DNA of 64,000 nucleotides from contig JAOACW010000004.1 of assembly GCA_026417625.1 (NCBI GenBank), positions 62,001 through 126,000 of the forward strand. The letters run 5' to 3'. The DNA is from Syntrophales bacterium (GTDB lineage Bacteria; Desulfobacterota; Syntrophia; Syntrophales; UBA8958). The first letter of the stretch is position 1. Each line of letters opens with the position of its first letter. Of the stretch, positions 62,915 through 64,000 are shown piece by piece. The position numbers and the translations under genes are program-made. Below the pieces are notes generated by a model, which was given only the letters and a program-made list of their open reading frames with translations, ran no database searches and was not told where the DNA came from.

Positions 62915-63913
62915 TCAACTACGTGTTATGAGCTTTCTTTTTTCTTCCCGTTTCTCTTCTGAAAGTAAGCACCCCTGGAGGCACTTCTGGGTGCAATCTC
63001 CGTCACAGGGTTCGATATGGCTTGTTACTGTGGTTGCTGGTAGATGGGCTTTTATCCTTCTTTTCAGTTCGCGGGTTATTGAGTGGGCTTCTTCTACTGT
63101 CATATTTGGATCCACTTTTATGTGAAACTCCACAAAGCGAAAATTGCCGGCTTTGCGGGTTTTTAAATCGTGGAATCCCGCTATACCTGGGCCGTACCCT
63201 GAAATGGTTTTGTGGATCCATTCCAGTTCATCTGAGGGTAGACGGGTATCCAAAAGATCACGTCCAGCCTTCGTTGTGAGGTCGTATGCAGCTTTCATGA
63301 TCATTATTGCCACTAGTATGGCAATGACCGGATCGAGCCACGCAAGGTTCACTCCCGGAACGTATTTATTTCCCAGCATGATGATGATGAGGGCGAGCAT
63401 CACCCCTGCAGATGTTAGCACGTCCGCCTTGAGATGCCATGCATCTGCGGTAAGAGCAATGGAGTCCGTTTCTTTCCCAACACGGAAGAGTTTTCTGGAA
63501 ACAACGGCATTCATGATAATAGAAAAGAGCATAACTAATGCGCCCCATTCTAAATCTCTCACAGGTGCGTGACTCCGGAGTTTTTCCACAGCCTCAATTA
63601 TGATCCATAAGGAGGCGATGAAAAGTAAGATGGCTTCCACAGCACCTGATGCGTTCTCGATTTTACCATGTCCAAAAGGATGATCGCTATCGGCGGGGCG
63701 GTGGGATATTTTCACTGATATTAGGGCGATGATTGCGGCGATGAGGTCTATGGCGGAGTGTATTGCCTCTGAGATAACAGCGAGTGAACCTATGCTTAAT
63801 CCCACAACAATCTTAACCAGAACCAAGATGCTGTTGGAGACCACCGATAGGAGGGCGGTTTTTTCTTTACGCACCTGCTGGGCAGGCTGTGTTTCGTTTT
63901 GGCTTGATGTCAT
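62915..63913 (-). CDS. Cation diffusion facilitator transporter with Cys-rich tail
   Basis: A 332-residue CDF family exporter with six helices. The metal-site motifs are SEAIHSAIDLIAA (helix 2) and TADAWHLKADVLTS (helix 5), and the C-terminal cytoplasmic domain has FVEFHIKVD. After it comes an extra tail with CDGDCTQKCLQGC, then a basic stretch, that could bind metal or act as a sensor. The ion (Zn, Fe or Mn) cannot be fixed. An AAAGGTGG RBS precedes the ATG. The last 87 bases of the window show no further gene. Confidence 0.9.
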   Translation of the reverse strand: MTSSQNETQPAQQVRKEKTALLSVVSNSILVLVKIVVGLSIGSLAVISEAIHSAIDLIAAIIALISVKISHRPADSDHPFGHGKIENASGAVEAILLFIASLWIIIEAVEKLRSHAPVRDLEWGALVMLFSIIMNAVVSRKLFRVGKETDSIALTADAWHLKADVLTSAGVMLALIIIMLGNKYVPGVNLAWLDPVIAILVAIMIMKAAYDLTTKAGRDLLDTRLPSDELEWIHKTISGYGPGIAGFHDLKTRKAGNFRFVEFHIKVDPNMTVEEAHSITRELKRRIKAHLPATTVTSHIEPCDGDCTQKCLQGCLLSEEKREEKRKLITRS

Positions 63914-64000
63914 TTATGGCCACCTTTGATTCATAATTTCCCAATATATTTTTTTCACCGGCTAACGTAAAGGGTTTTTATCCGGCATTTACACACACTT

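Noticed and set aside
1-64000. CRISPR arrays, insertion sequences or prophage
   Set aside because: No regularly spaced repeats, transposase, integrase or phage structural gene was found on reading both strands.

Overview
This window is a gene-dense stretch of chromosome from a Gram-negative, probably anaerobic bacterium. A full Tol-Pal set, lipoproteins and SecG show a double membrane. A rubrerythrin, several radical-SAM enzymes and an ADP-forming acyl-CoA synthetase point to anaerobic life. The gene content suits a Desulfobacterota / Syntrophia-like lineage, but no taxonomic marker here proves it. I see no insertion sequence, prophage, CRISPR array or rRNA.

Layout. 1-5.3 kb: a PHP-domain gene cut by the window edge, then an AmmeMemoRadiSam block (radical SAM protein with a Tat-type signal, Memo-AMMECR1 fusion, membrane-embedded spermidine-synthase-like protein). 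5.2-6.6 kb: dinB behind an SOS box. 6.8-7.4 kb: two small membrane proteins, one AtpZ/AtpI-like. 7.4-11.5 kb: a leader with an internal terminator, then an unusual KAS III - ACP - PHA synthase - acyltransferase operon. 11.6-16.3 kb: CtpA protease, divergent polysaccharide deacetylase, TPR lipoprotein and a second lipoprotein. 16.3-24.8 kb, minus strand: cpoB, pal, tolB, tolA, tolR, tolQ, then epmA, efp, epmB and a YhaM-like nuclease. 24.9-31.4 kb: rubrerythrin, yjbQ, lexA, exonuclease III, a DUF484-like protein, an MFS carrier and a Ski2-like helicase. 31.4-35.6 kb: tRNA-Glu, tRNA-Leu, secG, tpiA, gap, nth, fdhE. 35.7-44.6 kb: uppP, then a ten-gene fatty-acid/polyketide-type operon. 44.6-50.4 kb: an apparently exported beta-CASP metallo-hydrolase, a phosphoesterase, a five-PAS diguanylate cyclase and a small secreted protein. 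50.4-64 kb: groEL-groES, YkgJ protein, biotinyl carrier, TerC, zinc protease, ADP-forming CoA ligase, ResB-CcsA, TPR protein, DUF362 ferredoxin, B12-radical SAM enzyme, gamma carbonic anhydrase and a CDF metal carrier.

The most interesting material is the pair of acyl-chain loci. Locus 1 (7.7-11.5 kb) joins a condensing enzyme, an ACP and a malonyl transferase to a PHA synthase with an intact Cys-Asp-His triad, suggesting polymerisation of ACP-made acyl units. Locus 2 (36.7-44.6 kb) carries its own transferase, initiator and elongating ketosynthases, ketoreductase, two dehydratases (FabA and FabZ types), an acyl-CoA dehydrogenase in place of an enoyl reductase, an ACP, a membrane acyltransferase and a phosphopantetheinyl transferase. 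It looks like a self-contained pathway for an uncommon acyl lipid.

Regulation can be read in several places. dinB and lexA share an identical 16-bp palindrome inside clear sigma-70-type promoters, and the lexA promoter lies so close to its ATG that the message may be leaderless.
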